Source: JAATGA01 sp047605605
GTDB taxonomy: Bacteria > Pseudomonadota > Alphaproteobacteria > Rhodobacterales > Rhodobacteraceae
DNA: 64,000 bases
Assembly (NCBI GenBank): GCA_047605605.1
Contig: JASGFG010000006.1
Location: 1-64,000 of the forward strand
Reading direction: 5' to 3'
Part shown: positions 1 through 8,239 of the stretch, piece after piece
How positions within the stretch are numbered: the stretch's first letter is position 1
Layout of the letters: every line of letters starts with the position of its first letter
The notes under the pieces: generated by a model
Seen by the model: the letters and a program-made list of their open reading frames with translations, nothing else
Database searches by the model: none
Told to the model about the DNA's origin: nothing
Program-made: the position numbers and the translations under genes

Positions 1-1
1 C

Positions 2-1171
2 AACAAGATGGACCGCGAATCCCGCGACACGTTCGAGATCATCGACGAGATCCAGCAGAACCTGGCCATCGACGTGGCCCCGGCCTCCTGGCCCATCGGC
101 ATGGGGCGCGATTTCGTCGGCGCCTATGACCTTCTGCACGACCGGCTGGAGATCATGGACCGCGCAGACCGCAACAAGGTGGCGGAATCGATCAAGATCA
201 CCGGGCTGGACGATCCGAAACTGGCCGACCACGTTCCCGCCGACCTGCTGGAAAAGCTGCGCGAGGAGCTGGAGATGGCGCGCGAACTGCTGCCCGCCTT
301 CGACCGGCAGTCGTTCCTCGAAGGGCATATGACGCCCATCTGGTTCGGCTCTGCCATCAACTCCTTCGGCGTGAAGGAACTGATGGACGGCATGGGCGAA
401 TACGGCCCCGAGCCGCAGCCGCAAAAGGCCGTCGAACGCCAGATCGGTGCCGATGAAAAGGCCGTCACCGGATTCGTGTTCAAGGTCCAGGCCAACATGG
501 ACCCCAAACACCGCGACCGGGTGGCCTTTGTCCGCCTGGCCTCGGGCCATTTCGAGCGGGGGATGAAGCTGCTTCACGTCCGCACGAAAAAGCCGATGGC
601 GGTGACGAACCCGGTGCTGTTCCTGGCCGCCGACCGCGAACTGGCCGAGGAGGCCTGGGGCGGCGACATCATCGGCATCCCGAACCACGGGCAATTGCGC
701 ATCGGCGACGCCCTGACCGAGGGGGAAAGCCTGCATTTCACCGGCATTCCCTCCTTTGCGCCCGAACTTCTCCAAAACATCCGGGCGACCGACCCGTTGA
801 AGGCCAAGCATCTGGAAAAGGCCCTGATGCAGTTTGCCGAGGAAGGCGCGGCCAAGGTGTTCAAGCCGATGATCGGTTCGGGTTTCGTGGTGGGTGTCGT
901 GGGGGCGCTGCAATTCGACGTTCTGGCCAGCCGGATCGAGCAGGAATATTCCCTGCCCGTCCGGTTCGAGCCGTCGCAGTTCACCTCGGCCCGCTGGGTC
1001 ACGGGACCGAAGGCCGAGATGGAAAAGTTCCTGAACGTGAACAAGGGCCATATCGCCTATGATCACGACGGCGACATCGTCTATCTGACGCGGCTTCGCT
1101 GGGACATTGACCGGATCGAGCGCGACTATCCCGAGATCAGGCTGTCGGCCACCAAGGAAGTGATGGTCTGA
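2..1171 (+). CDS. prfC: Peptide chain release factor 3, C-terminal part (5' end outside window)
   Basis: RF3 is the translational GTPase that recycles RF1/RF2 from the ribosome after peptide release. The frame is open from base 2, and its first residues NKMDR are the G4 guanine-specificity motif (NKxD). The G1-G3 motifs therefore lie upstream of the window, and about 389 of roughly 530 residues are present. The C-terminal RF3 domain is complete (for example FEPSQFTSARWV and NKGHIAYDHDGDIVYL). The stop is at 1169-1171. About 280 bases follow before the next gene, and I see no clear terminator. It is a core gene with nothing unusual apart from the window edge. Confidence 0.96.
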   Translation, partial: NKMDRESRDTFEIIDEIQQNLAIDVAPASWPIGMGRDFVGAYDLLHDRLEIMDRADRNKVAESIKITGLDDPKLADHVPADLLEKLREELEMARELLPAFDRQSFLEGHMTPIWFGSAINSFGVKELMDGMGEYGPEPQPQKAVERQIGADEKAVTGFVFKVQANMDPKHRDRVAFVRLASGHFERGMKLLHVRTKKPMAVTNPVLFLAADRELAEEAWGGDIIGIPNHGQLRIGDALTEGESLHFTGIPSFAPELLQNIRATDPLKAKHLEKALMQFAEEGAAKVFKPMIGSGFVVGVVGALQFDVLASRIEQEYSLPVRFEPSQFTSARWVTGPKAEMEKFLNVNKGHIAYDHDGDIVYLTRLRWDIDRIERDYPEIRLSATKEVMV

Positions 1172-1451
1172 CGCGGGCGCAGGCGGCCGAGTCGGGCGCT
1201 GGCCATCGGAAATCCGGCGGAATTGCCGCAATTTTAGACAATTCCACACCCCAAACTCGCCTTTTGAGCGAGCGATTTTTGTCAACCCGGAAACAAAGGC
1301 CGCGGTGAGGGCGGGAATGTTCTCGCGCTGCACGCATCTTCAGCAATAGTTGTCAATTTCCCTTGAGCGAAATTCAGAAAAAGCGGCAGAATTTAGGCGC
1401 AATTCAGGCCGCCCCTGCACCCCGCGGGGCATTATTGGAACCGGAGAAATC
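1172..1451. other. Intergenic leader before the sorted surface protein
   Basis: This 280-base gap is richer in A/T than the surrounding genes, especially 1220-1240 and 1370-1410, so it probably carries the promoter of the following secreted protein. I could not pick a convincing -35/-10 pair. The frame of the next gene runs open back to 1350, but those codons look non-coding and lack a ribosome binding site. Confidence 0.4.
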
Positions 1452-2462
1452 ATGTTCAGAAAACTGGTCGTGGCATCGGCCCTTTTCCTCAGCCCCTATG
1501 CCGCAAGTGCCGCAGCGATCATCACCGACGGCAACGTCTCACTCGGCGTCGACGACCTTGGCCAATTGAACATCCGCGGCGGCGTCGCCGATGTGACCGG
1601 CCAGACAATCGTCGGCGAACGCTGGATCGACCCGAATACCGGCATTCAGTATGAATCCACCTCGCACGGGTGCCTGTGCGAAGGCTGGGGCGTGTCGGTC
1701 AATGGCTCGACCGCGGGCTATGCCAACAATGCCGCCGGCACCGCTGGCCTGTCGCTTGTTTCCTTTACCTCTACCGCGACGACCGCGACATCGGTGACCG
1801 AGATTACCGGGACCGGCGTGACCGTGACGCACAGCTTTGCGCTGTCGGACAAGACCGACGACCTCTATCGCGTCAGCGTGACCATCACCAACACCAGCGC
1901 GGCCGCCGTGTCCGACGTGACCTATCGCCGCGCGATGGACTGGGACACCTCGCCCACGCCCTTCGACGAATATGTGACAATCCAGGGCACGGCGACCACC
2001 ACCCTGCTGAAGGCTTCGTCGGACAACGGCTTTGCCTCTTCCAACCCTCTTTTGACCAGCGATGTCTATGATCGCGCCGGCTGCGGTCTGGCCGACTTTA
2101 CCGCTTGCGGCCCGGCCGATCACGGCTCGGTCTTCGACTTCGACTTCGGCACGCTGGAATCCGGCGAAAGCTATACCTTCGACATCTTCTATGGCGGCGC
2201 GGCTAACAAGGCTGATGCGCTGGCAGCGCTCGGCTCGGTGGGGGCGGAACTCTACTCGCTGGGCTGGTCCTATCTCGACCCCGACCAGGACGGCTTCAGC
2301 GCTGCGGGTGCCGTGACCCCGACCTACATCTTTGCCTTCAAGGGCGTGGGCGGCACGGTGATCGTTCCCCCGCCGACCTCGACCGTTCCGGTTCCGGCCG
2401 CCGGTTTCCTGCTGGTCGCCGGTCTGGGCGCCCTGGCCGCAACCCGTCGCCGCAAAGCCTGA
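1452..2462 (+). CDS. Secreted protein with C-terminal VPLPA/PEP-CTERM-like sorting signal
   Basis: The protein has 336 residues and unknown function. The start at 1452 is preceded by GGAGAA and gives a clean Sec signal peptide (MFRKLVVASALFLSPYAASA). The middle is Gly/Thr/Ala-rich and beta-strand-like with few charges. The last 25 residues are a tripartite sorting tail: a PVPAAG motif, a hydrophobic helix (FLLVAGLGALAA) and an Arg/Lys cluster (TRRRKA). In known systems such tails are processed by an exosortase or rhombosortase-type enzyme at the inner membrane, which is not encoded here. A strong terminator follows, so the gene is probably monocistronic. Confidence 0.8.
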   Translation: MFRKLVVASALFLSPYAASAAAIITDGNVSLGVDDLGQLNIRGGVADVTGQTIVGERWIDPNTGIQYESTSHGCLCEGWGVSVNGSTAGYANNAAGTAGLSLVSFTSTATTATSVTEITGTGVTVTHSFALSDKTDDLYRVSVTITNTSAAAVSDVTYRRAMDWDTSPTPFDEYVTIQGTATTTLLKASSDNGFASSNPLLTSDVYDRAGCGLADFTACGPADHGSVFDFDFGTLESGESYTFDIFYGGAANKADALAALGSVGAELYSLGWSYLDPDQDGFSAAGAVTPTYIFAFKGVGGTVIVPPPTSTVPVPAAGFLLVAGLGALAATRRRKA

Positions 2463-2491
2463 TTTACACCAGCGCCGATTTGAGAGCAGAT

Positions 2492-2521
2492 AGACGGGCG
2501 AACCTTCGCCCGTCTTTTTTT
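2492..2521 (+). terminator. Rho-independent terminator
   Basis: The stem GACGGGCG (2493-2500) pairs with CGCCCGTC (2507-2514) across a six-base loop. A run of seven T follows at 2515-2521. It lies 30 bases after the stop of the sorted surface protein. Confidence 0.92.
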
Positions 2522-2534
2522 CAGGAAGATCGAG

Positions 2535-3017
2535 ATGCGACATTATTTCGTGTGGCTGACCCTTGCCGGCCTTTCCCTGTCCGCCGCCGCGGCAGAGGCC
2601 GAATCCCCTGCCTGGCCGATCTCGTGCAAGGGCGCGGTATGCACGGCCTCGCGCACGCTTCAGGATACGACCAGCGGACGTCCTGTCGCGACGATCCTGT
2701 TCGCCGCCGCCAAGGGGTCCCCGGATCTGAACATCGGCGCGGCGCTGCCGCTGGGTATTGCGCTGGACGCAGGGGCGCGCTTCGTCAACGGGACGACGGC
2801 AACCCCCCTGACGTTCGAGGTCTGCTTTCCCGATGGCTGCCGCGCCATGACGCGGGCCGGGGTTGCGGATGCCCAGGCGCTGGCCGCCGCCGCGAACGGA
2901 TTCGACCTGCAATTCTTTCCCTATGGCCAGGAAAAACCCGTTGCCATAACCGTGCCGTCCGACGGGTTGGCCGAAGCCCTGGTGGAGCTTCGCAAGCAGG
3001 CCGACGCCCTGCCCTGA
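2535..3017 (+). CDS. Invasion-associated locus B (IalB) family protein
   Basis: This 160-residue exported protein has a signal peptide ending near residue 20-22 (LSLSAAAAEA). The body fits the IalB family: an early Cys pair (CKGAVC), a central LPLGIALDAGARF segment, and a second Cys pair (FEVCFPDGC) likely to form a disulfide. IalB was named in Bartonella; free-living Rhodobacteraceae carry many paralogs of unknown role in the periplasm or outer envelope. The start has AGGAAG about eight bases upstream. It follows a terminator directly, so it needs its own promoter. Confidence 0.8.
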   Translation: MRHYFVWLTLAGLSLSAAAAEAESPAWPISCKGAVCTASRTLQDTTSGRPVATILFAAAKGSPDLNIGAALPLGIALDAGARFVNGTTATPLTFEVCFPDGCRAMTRAGVADAQALAAAANGFDLQFFPYGQEKPVAITVPSDGLAEALVELRKQADALP

Positions 3018-3114
3018 GGCCCCGTCCCCCGCATCCGACATTTGGGTGCGCCGCCCTCTTTCCTTCGGGGGCGAATCCCCTATGCTGGCCCGCAAGCATA
3101 TGGAAGGATCGGGA

Positions 3115-3579
3115 ATGGCGAGGTCCATCGACTACGGCAACCTCATGCACCGCGCGATGCGCGGCCTGATCCAGACCGTCCTTCAGGATGTGGCGAAGAA
3201 CGGCCTGCCCGGAAACCACCATTTCTTCATCACCTTCGACACCACCGCCGAAGGGGTCGAGATCGCGGACTGGCTGCACGCCCGCTATCCGCAAGAGATG
3301 ACGGTGGTGATTCAACACTGGTTCGAGAACCTTGAAGTCACCGACGAAGGCTTTTCCGTCACGCTGAACTTCGGCAACCAGCCAGAGCCGCTGATCATCC
3401 CCTTCGACTCGGTGCGCACCTTCGTCGACCCCTCGGTCGAATTCGGGCTGCGGTTCGAGACCCATTCCGAGGAGGACGACGACGCCGATGACGAAGCCGA
3501 GGAGGAAGATGACGACGACGATCCGCCGCCCTCGCACGACGCGCAGATCGTCAGCCTGGACAAGTTCCGCAAACAATAG
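3115..3579 (+). CDS. sspB: SspB family ClpXP adaptor (alpha-proteobacterial type)
   Basis: SspB tethers ssrA-tagged proteins to the ClpXP protease. I chose the start at 3115 (MARSIDYGN) because GGAAGG precedes it; the frame is open further upstream to 3046 without family similarity. The protein has 154 residues. Residues 1-115 form the substrate-binding fold. Residues 119-136 are an almost purely Asp/Glu linker. The last residues, AQIVSLDKFRK (143-153), correspond to the ClpX-docking tail. The next gene is fumC, about 100 bases on. The tail resembles the N-terminus of the DUF4169 protein downstream of fumC (see findings). Confidence 0.9.
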   Translation: MARSIDYGNLMHRAMRGLIQTVLQDVAKNGLPGNHHFFITFDTTAEGVEIADWLHARYPQEMTVVIQHWFENLEVTDEGFSVTLNFGNQPEPLIIPFDSVRTFVDPSVEFGLRFETHSEEDDDADDEAEEEDDDDDPPPSHDAQIVSLDKFRKQ

Positions 3580-3678
3580 GCCGCCCGCGTAGTATGCGAC
3601 GGTATGCCGATTGATTTTGTCCTGCGCCGGCCCTAAGACGGCGCCGACCCGATCTTGGCCCGATCAAGGAGCATCCAT

Positions 3679-5073
3679 ATGACCGCCATCCGCACCGAGA
3701 CCGACAGCTTCGGTCCGCTGGACGTGCCCGCCGACAAATACTGGGGCGCGCAGACCCAGCGGTCGGTGATCAACTTTCCCATCGGCTGGGAGCGTCAGCC
3801 CGTCCCGATCATCCGCGCGCTTGGCGTGATCAAGAAGGCCGCCGCGCTGGTGAACAAGGCGCAGGGCGACATGCCCGCCGATCTGGCCGATGCCATCGCC
3901 GCCGCCGCGCAAGAGGTGATCGAGGGCAAGTTCGACGACAACTTTCCGCTCGTGGTGTGGCAGACCGGCTCGGGCACGCAGTCGAACATGAACGCGAACG
4001 AGGTGATCTCGAACCGCGCGATCGAGATGCTGGGCGGCGTGATGGGGTCGAAAAAGCCGGTCCACCCGAACGACCATGTGAACATGGGCCAGTCGTCGAA
4101 CGACACCTTTCCCACCGCGATGCATGTCGCCATCGGGATGCAGGCCCGCGACGTGCTGATCCCCGGTCTGGAAAAGCTGTCCAGGGCGCTGTGGGCCAAA
4201 TCGGCCGAGTTCAAGGACATCATCAAGATCGGCCGCACCCATACGCAGGATGCGACGCCGCTGACGCTGGGCCAGGAATTTTCCGGCTATGCCACGCAGG
4301 TCGACAAGGGCATCGCGCGGGTGAAGATGTGCCTGCCCGACATCTATGAACTGGCGCAGGGCGGCACCGCCGTCGGGACCGGGCTGAACACCCGTGTCGG
4401 CTGGGACACCCGGATTGCCGCCGAAATCGCGCGGATCACCGGCCTGCCCTTCGTCACCGCCCCCAACAAGTTCGAGGCCTTGGCCGCGCATGACGCGATG
4501 GTGATGTTCAGTGGCGCGCTGAAGACGGTGGCGGCGGCGCTGTTCAAGATCGCCAACGACCTGCGCCTGCTGGGGTCCGGCCCGCGCTCGGGTCTGGGCG
4601 AGTTGATCCTGCCCGAGAACGAGCCGGGATCGTCGATCATGCCGGGCAAGGTGAACCCCACCCAGGCCGAGGCGCTGACCATGGTCTGCGCGCATGTGAT
4701 GGGCAACGATGCCGCCATCGGTTTCGCCGGATCGCAGGGCCATTTCGAGCTGAACGTCTATAACCCGATGATGGCCTATAACGTGCTGCAATCCATGCAG
4801 CTGATCGGCGATGCGGCGGGGTCGTTCACCGACAACATGGTCGTGGGCACGCAGGCCAACACCGCGCGGATCGAAAAGCTGATGAAGGAAAGCCTGATGC
4901 TGGTGACGGCTCTGGCGCCCACCATCGGCTATGATGCCGCCACCAAGGTCGCCAAGACCGCGCACAAGAACGGCACCACCCTGCGGGAAGAGGCGATTGC
5001 CCTTGGCTATGTCGATGGCGAGACCTTCGACCGCATCGTCCGCCCCGAGGACATGATCAGCCCGCACGGCTGA
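3679..5073 (+). CDS. fumC: Class II fumarate hydratase
   Basis: Converts fumarate to L-malate in the TCA cycle, in the cytoplasm. It has 464 residues, the usual length for this iron-independent tetrameric enzyme. Visible motifs are TGSGTQSNMNANEV (about residue 95), GRTHTQDATP (about 184, catalytic His) and the signature loop GSSIMPGKVNPTQ (about 316). The start at 3679 has AAGGAG eight bases upstream; an in-frame ATG at 3655 lacks a site. It is followed after three bases by a DUF4169 gene. Confidence 0.97.
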   Translation: MTAIRTETDSFGPLDVPADKYWGAQTQRSVINFPIGWERQPVPIIRALGVIKKAAALVNKAQGDMPADLADAIAAAAQEVIEGKFDDNFPLVVWQTGSGTQSNMNANEVISNRAIEMLGGVMGSKKPVHPNDHVNMGQSSNDTFPTAMHVAIGMQARDVLIPGLEKLSRALWAKSAEFKDIIKIGRTHTQDATPLTLGQEFSGYATQVDKGIARVKMCLPDIYELAQGGTAVGTGLNTRVGWDTRIAAEIARITGLPFVTAPNKFEALAAHDAMVMFSGALKTVAAALFKIANDLRLLGSGPRSGLGELILPENEPGSSIMPGKVNPTQAEALTMVCAHVMGNDAAIGFAGSQGHFELNVYNPMMAYNVLQSMQLIGDAAGSFTDNMVVGTQANTARIEKLMKESLMLVTALAPTIGYDAATKVAKTAHKNGTTLREEAIALGYVDGETFDRIVRPEDMISPHG

Positions 5074-5076
5074 TCC

Positions 5077-5262
5077 ATGGCCCAGGTCGTCAACCTGAAC
5101 CGCTTTCGCAAGGACAAGGCCCGCAGCGAGGCGCGGGCCGAGGCCGATGCGAATGCGGTCAAGCACGGACGGACCAAAGCGCAAAAGGCGCGCGAGGCGG
5201 CCGATGCCGCCCGCGCCAAGGCCGAGCTTGACGGCAAGCGGCTGGACGAAGGGCAGGATTAA
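5077..5262 (+). CDS. DUF4169 family small protein
   Basis: This 61-residue, highly charged, Ala/Arg/Lys-rich protein is predicted to be helical. Family features seen are the N-terminal VVNLNRFRK block, the central HGRTKAQKAREA helix and the C-terminal LDGKRLDEG. Function is unknown. It begins three bases after fumC and is probably cotranscribed and translationally coupled. Its N-terminus (AQVVNLNRFRK) is strikingly like the ClpX-docking tail of the SspB encoded on the other side of fumC. Confidence 0.85.
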   Translation: MAQVVNLNRFRKDKARSEARAEADANAVKHGRTKAQKAREAADAARAKAELDGKRLDEGQD

Positions 5263-5310
5263 TCGCGCGTTAACCATCGCAGGGCAGGATTGCGGGCGGA
5301 GGTGCCCGCG

Positions 5311-5538
5311 ATGGGAATGCCGATCTACCTGAATGCCGAGGCCTGGCTGATCCACCTGTTTTCCTCGCAGGCGGCCCGCGAAGGCGGCGTGATCCGCCGC
5401 AAGGTCCGTGACATCGACCGTTATGTCGGACGCGAGGCCTTTCTGGCCGAGATGAGGCGGCGCGGCTATCCGGTCATCGAAAACGCCGGGCAATTCGTGA
5501 TCTTCTGCAACCGGGAACCGATCCGCCGCGTTGCATAG
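5311..5538 (+). CDS. Conserved small protein of unknown function
   Basis: This is a 75-residue product if translation starts at ATG 5311, which has GGAGG (5298-5302) eight bases upstream; a second ATG lies two codons in. It is basic, with predicted helix content (REGGVIRRKVRDIDRYVGRE) and an aromatic/hydrophobic end (GQFVIFCNREPIRR). It looks like a conserved Rhodobacteraceae small protein, but I cannot assign a function. Forty-eight bases separate it from the DUF4169 gene, so it may be in the same transcript. A palindrome array begins right after its stop. Confidence 0.65.
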   Translation: MGMPIYLNAEAWLIHLFSSQAAREGGVIRRKVRDIDRYVGREAFLAEMRRRGYPVIENAGQFVIFCNREPIRRVA

Positions 5539-5539
5539 C

Positions 5540-5685
5540 ACCGATTTCTTCAAAGAAATCGGTTCGGAGCCTTCAAAGGCTCCGCCTTTCCTGCGCCCGT
5601 CGCGTATGGACCACGCACAATTTCTTCAAAGAAATCGCTGCGGAGCCTTCAAAGGCTCCGGCCCGGAGTTTTCAAAAACTCCGGG
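5540..5685. repeat. Array of five TTCAAA-centred palindromes
   Basis: Five near-perfect hairpins lie in 146 bases: 5540-5563 (24 nt), 5565-5584 (20 nt), 5620-5635 (16 nt), 5641-5660 (20 nt, identical to 5565-5584) and 5662-5685 (24 nt). Every one has TTCAAA at its centre. The first two form a unit that recurs at 5620-5660, separated by 35 unrelated bases. The array sits between two same-strand genes with no T-run, so it is not a simple terminator. It resembles a REP-like palindromic family. Confidence 0.9.
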
Positions 5686-5720
5686 TGGCGGGCGGCACCG
5701 GCGCGCTTTAGGCTGCGCCC

Positions 5721-5942
5721 ATGCCACATCGCCCCGTCAAGCACTCTCTCACCCTGAAAGGCCACCGCACCAGCGTCACGCTGGAGGAAGAGTTCTGGCA
5801 GGCGTTTCGCGACATTGCGGCCGAAACGGGCGTGGGCCTGAACGCACTGGCCACCCGGATCGACGAAAGCCGGGGCACGGATGCCGGCCTTGCCTCAGCG
5901 ATCCGGGTCTTTGTCCTGGCGCATTATCGCGGCACGATGTGA
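5721..5942 (+). CDS. Ribbon-helix-helix domain protein
   Basis: A 73-residue protein. It has the RHH layout: an N-terminal beta strand (RTSVTLEEEFWQAF), a first helix (FRDIAAETGVGLNALATRI) and a second helix (DAGLASAIRVFVLAHYR). Such proteins bind DNA as dimers. In Alphaproteobacteria this short single-domain type is common and uncharacterised. It starts 35 bases after the palindrome array. No partner toxin is visible next to it. Confidence 0.8.
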   Translation: MPHRPVKHSLTLKGHRTSVTLEEEFWQAFRDIAAETGVGLNALATRIDESRGTDAGLASAIRVFVLAHYRGTM

Positions 5943-6114
5943 CGGCTTGACCTGCCGGGGGGCATGACCCATCAATGGCACCGCATCCGGCAGGGGCCGA
6001 TCCGTCGCATCGCATCCATGCGCGCCGGCAGGCCCTTGCGGATGATGGGCGCGGCCTGCGCCCCGCCTTCGGAAATATCTTTACCGGGCCGCCCCTGCCC
6101 GTCTGGGAGTCGAC

Positions 6115-7569
6115 ATGTATCTTCGTTCCGCGCTGTGCACCGTTTCGTTTCTTGCCCTGACAGGGGGGGCCTTCGCCGCCCCCGCGACGCAGGAGGGCGC
6201 GGCGCGGCTGACTGCCTCGTTCCAGACCTATCTCGGCAAGACGCCCGGCGTCGTGACCGTCACCCCCGCGGGCGAAACCTATGATGTCAGGCTGGACCTT
6301 GCGCCGCTGGCGGCGCTTTTGCCGGCGGAGGGCGGAAAGATCGAAGCCTCGCCCCTCAGCTATACGCTGACCGACAATGGCGATGGCACCTGGCGCGTGA
6401 CCGAGGACCAGTCCTTTACCCTGACCATCGACGCGCCGAACGTGATGGAGACGACCTATCGCGTCGACCGCATGGTCTCGGACGGCATCTGGGACGAGAA
6501 CCTGCCCGGTTTCGCCAGCCAGACCGTCACCCTGACCGGCTTTGGCGCCGAAACGGTCAGCTACGATCCCGATGGGCAGGAACTGTCGCGCAGCGTCCAG
6601 CATACCGACAGCATGACCGTCACCTCCACCGGCAAGGCCGGGGCGGCGGGCGGGACGGATGCGGCGGTCAGCTATACGGCGACGGGCCTCAGCCAGACGG
6701 TTTCGGTTCCCACCGCCCCCGACGCCCCGCCGACCGCGATGCAGATGCAGGCGGCCAGCTATGAGGGCGATCTGAAGATCGAGGCGCTGAAATCGCGCGA
6801 GGTTCTGGGGCTGATCGGCTGGCTGGTCGCCCATCCGTCGAAACAGGCTGTCACGGGCGCTCAGGACGAAATGCGCGGCCTCGTCACCGGCGCCCTGCCG
6901 GTGTTCAAGACCCTGGACGGAACCATGGCCGTCAACGACATCGTCCTGCAAACCCCTATCGGTGCCTTTACCGCCACCGGGCTGACCGGCACGATCGGCG
7001 CGAACGGCGTGGTCAGCGACGGTCGTTTCCGCGAAGCGATCACGGTAAAAGGCGTGGCGATCCCCCCCGGCCTTGCCCCCGACTGGGCCGCGCAGCTTGT
7101 TCCGACCGAGATCGGGCTGGATATGACGGTTTCCGGCTTTGACCTTGCCGCCCCGGCGCAGCTGGTGCTCAAATCCTTTGACCTGAACAAGCCGGAGCCG
7201 GTCGATCCCTCTCTGGACCAGCAGCTGGGCCAGCTGATCCTGCCGAAAGGCACCGTCAATATCACGCTTGCCCCCGGCCAGGCGGCCGGGCCGCTTTACA
7301 CCCTGGGGTATGAAGGCAGGATGATCGCAGGCCCCGGCCTTGTGCCGACCGGAACCGCGCGCGTCACCGCGCAAGGGCTGGACAAGGTGCAGGAAGAACT
7401 TGCCAAGGCCCCCGAGGAGGTCCGCAATCAGGCCTTGATGCCGCTGGCCATGGCCATGGGTCTTGCCCGCGACGAGAACGGCACCCTCGTCTGGGAAATC
7501 GACGCCTCGACGCCCGGCAGCCTCAAGGTCAACGGCACCGACCTCATGGGCGGCGCGGCGGCACAATGA
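6115..7569 (+). CDS. Exported DUF2125-like protein
   Basis: This 484-residue protein has a Sec signal peptide (MYLRSALCTVSFLALTGGAFA) followed by a long beta-rich region with no enzyme motif. Strand-forming repeats such as PAGETYDVRLDLAPL and LSYTLTDNGDGTWRVTEDQSF and the overall length fit the DUF2125 family of periplasmic or outer-membrane-associated proteins in Alphaproteobacteria; I make this assignment by general similarity only. The stop overlaps the start of the next gene (ATGA), so the two are coupled. Confidence 0.6.
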   Translation: MYLRSALCTVSFLALTGGAFAAPATQEGAARLTASFQTYLGKTPGVVTVTPAGETYDVRLDLAPLAALLPAEGGKIEASPLSYTLTDNGDGTWRVTEDQSFTLTIDAPNVMETTYRVDRMVSDGIWDENLPGFASQTVTLTGFGAETVSYDPDGQELSRSVQHTDSMTVTSTGKAGAAGGTDAAVSYTATGLSQTVSVPTAPDAPPTAMQMQAASYEGDLKIEALKSREVLGLIGWLVAHPSKQAVTGAQDEMRGLVTGALPVFKTLDGTMAVNDIVLQTPIGAFTATGLTGTIGANGVVSDGRFREAITVKGVAIPPGLAPDWAAQLVPTEIGLDMTVSGFDLAAPAQLVLKSFDLNKPEPVDPSLDQQLGQLILPKGTVNITLAPGQAAGPLYTLGYEGRMIAGPGLVPTGTARVTAQGLDKVQEELAKAPEEVRNQALMPLAMAMGLARDENGTLVWEIDASTPGSLKVNGTDLMGGAAAQ

Positions 7570-8030
7570 CCGTCCGCATCACCCGCGAAAGCCCGCTCGG
7601 CGACGATCTGGCACCGCTGATGGCTCGGCATACACAGGCGATGCACGCCGATACCCCGCCGGAAAGCATCCACATGATGGATGCGGGCCAACTGGCGCAG
7701 CCGGGCATCGCCTTTTTCGTCATGCGCGACGAGGGGCGCCCGGTCGGCATGGGCGCCTACAAACGCATCGACGCAGCACATGCCGAGATCAAGTCGATGC
7801 ATATCCTGTCCGAACTGCGCGGAAGGGGTCTGGCGCGGGCCATGCTGGATCATCTGGTGGCCAATGCCGCCGACGACGGGTTCACCCGGCTGAGCCTCGA
7901 AACGGGCTCGCAGGACAGCTTTGCCCCGGCGCGCGGGCTTTATCTGGCGGCGGGCTTCACCGAATGCCCGCCATTCGAGGGCTATCACGAAGATCCGATG
8001 AGCGTTTTCATGACACGCACCCTTGCATGA
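7566..8030 (+). CDS. GNAT family N-acetyltransferase
   Basis: This 154-residue acetyl-CoA-dependent acyltransferase has unknown substrate. The acetyl-CoA binding motif A is visible as IKSMHILSELRGRGLARAML (about residues 76-95), and the C-terminal strand-helix as GLYLAAGFTECPPF. The opening overlaps the stop of the preceding gene by four bases (ATGA), which fixes the start. It is the last intact gene before the tRNA/transposon scar. Confidence 0.88.
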   Translation: MTVRITRESPLGDDLAPLMARHTQAMHADTPPESIHMMDAGQLAQPGIAFFVMRDEGRPVGMGAYKRIDAAHAEIKSMHILSELRGRGLARAMLDHLVANAADDGFTRLSLETGSQDSFAPARGLYLAAGFTECPPFEGYHEDPMSVFMTRTLA

Positions 8031-8060
8031 GACGCCCGCCTCGCGCAAAACAGGGCCACA

Positions 8061-8100
8061 GGTCCCGTAGCTCAGCTGGATAGAGCAGCCGCCTTCTAAG
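8061..8100 (+). pseudogene. 5' half of a tRNA-Arg gene (truncated)
   Basis: These bases match the acceptor 5' strand, D arm and anticodon arm 5' half of a tRNA-Arg with anticodon TCT (GGTCCCGTAGCTCAGCTGGA then the loop TTCTAAG). The 3' half that should follow (anticodon 3' stem, T arm, acceptor 3' strand) is absent; unrelated GC-rich sequence starts right after the anticodon loop. It cannot fold into a tRNA. Confidence 0.75.
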
Positions 8101-8239
8101 TCCCCGCTCTGGGCCGGAAAACGGGTGGGGGAACAACACACTAGGCGGGACAGGCGGCGTTGCGAACCGTTTTCCGAACCGCTATCAGAAGAAACACGGC
8201 CCCGTAGCTCAACTGGATAGAGCACGGACCTTCTAAGTC
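8092..8239. repeat. 11-base direct repeat at the two tRNA-Arg anticodon loops
   Basis: CCTTCTAAGTC occurs at 8092-8102 (in the half tRNA) and at 8229-8239 (in the intact tRNA), 137 bases apart. Such a core, placed on the anticodon loop, is what integrase-mediated insertion would leave. The sequence between also holds a perfect 10-bp inverted repeat (CGGAAAACGG at 8115-8124, CCGTTTTCCG at 8167-8176). No integrase gene is nearby. Confidence 0.5.

Noticed and set aside
1539..3128. Long minus-strand open frames opposite the surface protein, fumC (3664-5553) and the DUF2125-like gene (5776-7566)
   Set aside because: They are antisense to clear genes, have the Arg/Gly/His-rich composition of GC-rich shadow frames and no family motifs.
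3679..5073. Functional link between fumC and S-(2-succino)cysteine salvage, since fumarate forms succinated cysteine
   Set aside because: fumC sits in a conserved core block 46 kb from the salvage operon; proximity in the window is not evidence.
5311..5538. Assignment of the small protein to a biosynthetic enzyme
   Set aside because: At 75 residues it is far too short and shows no catalytic motif; left as unknown.
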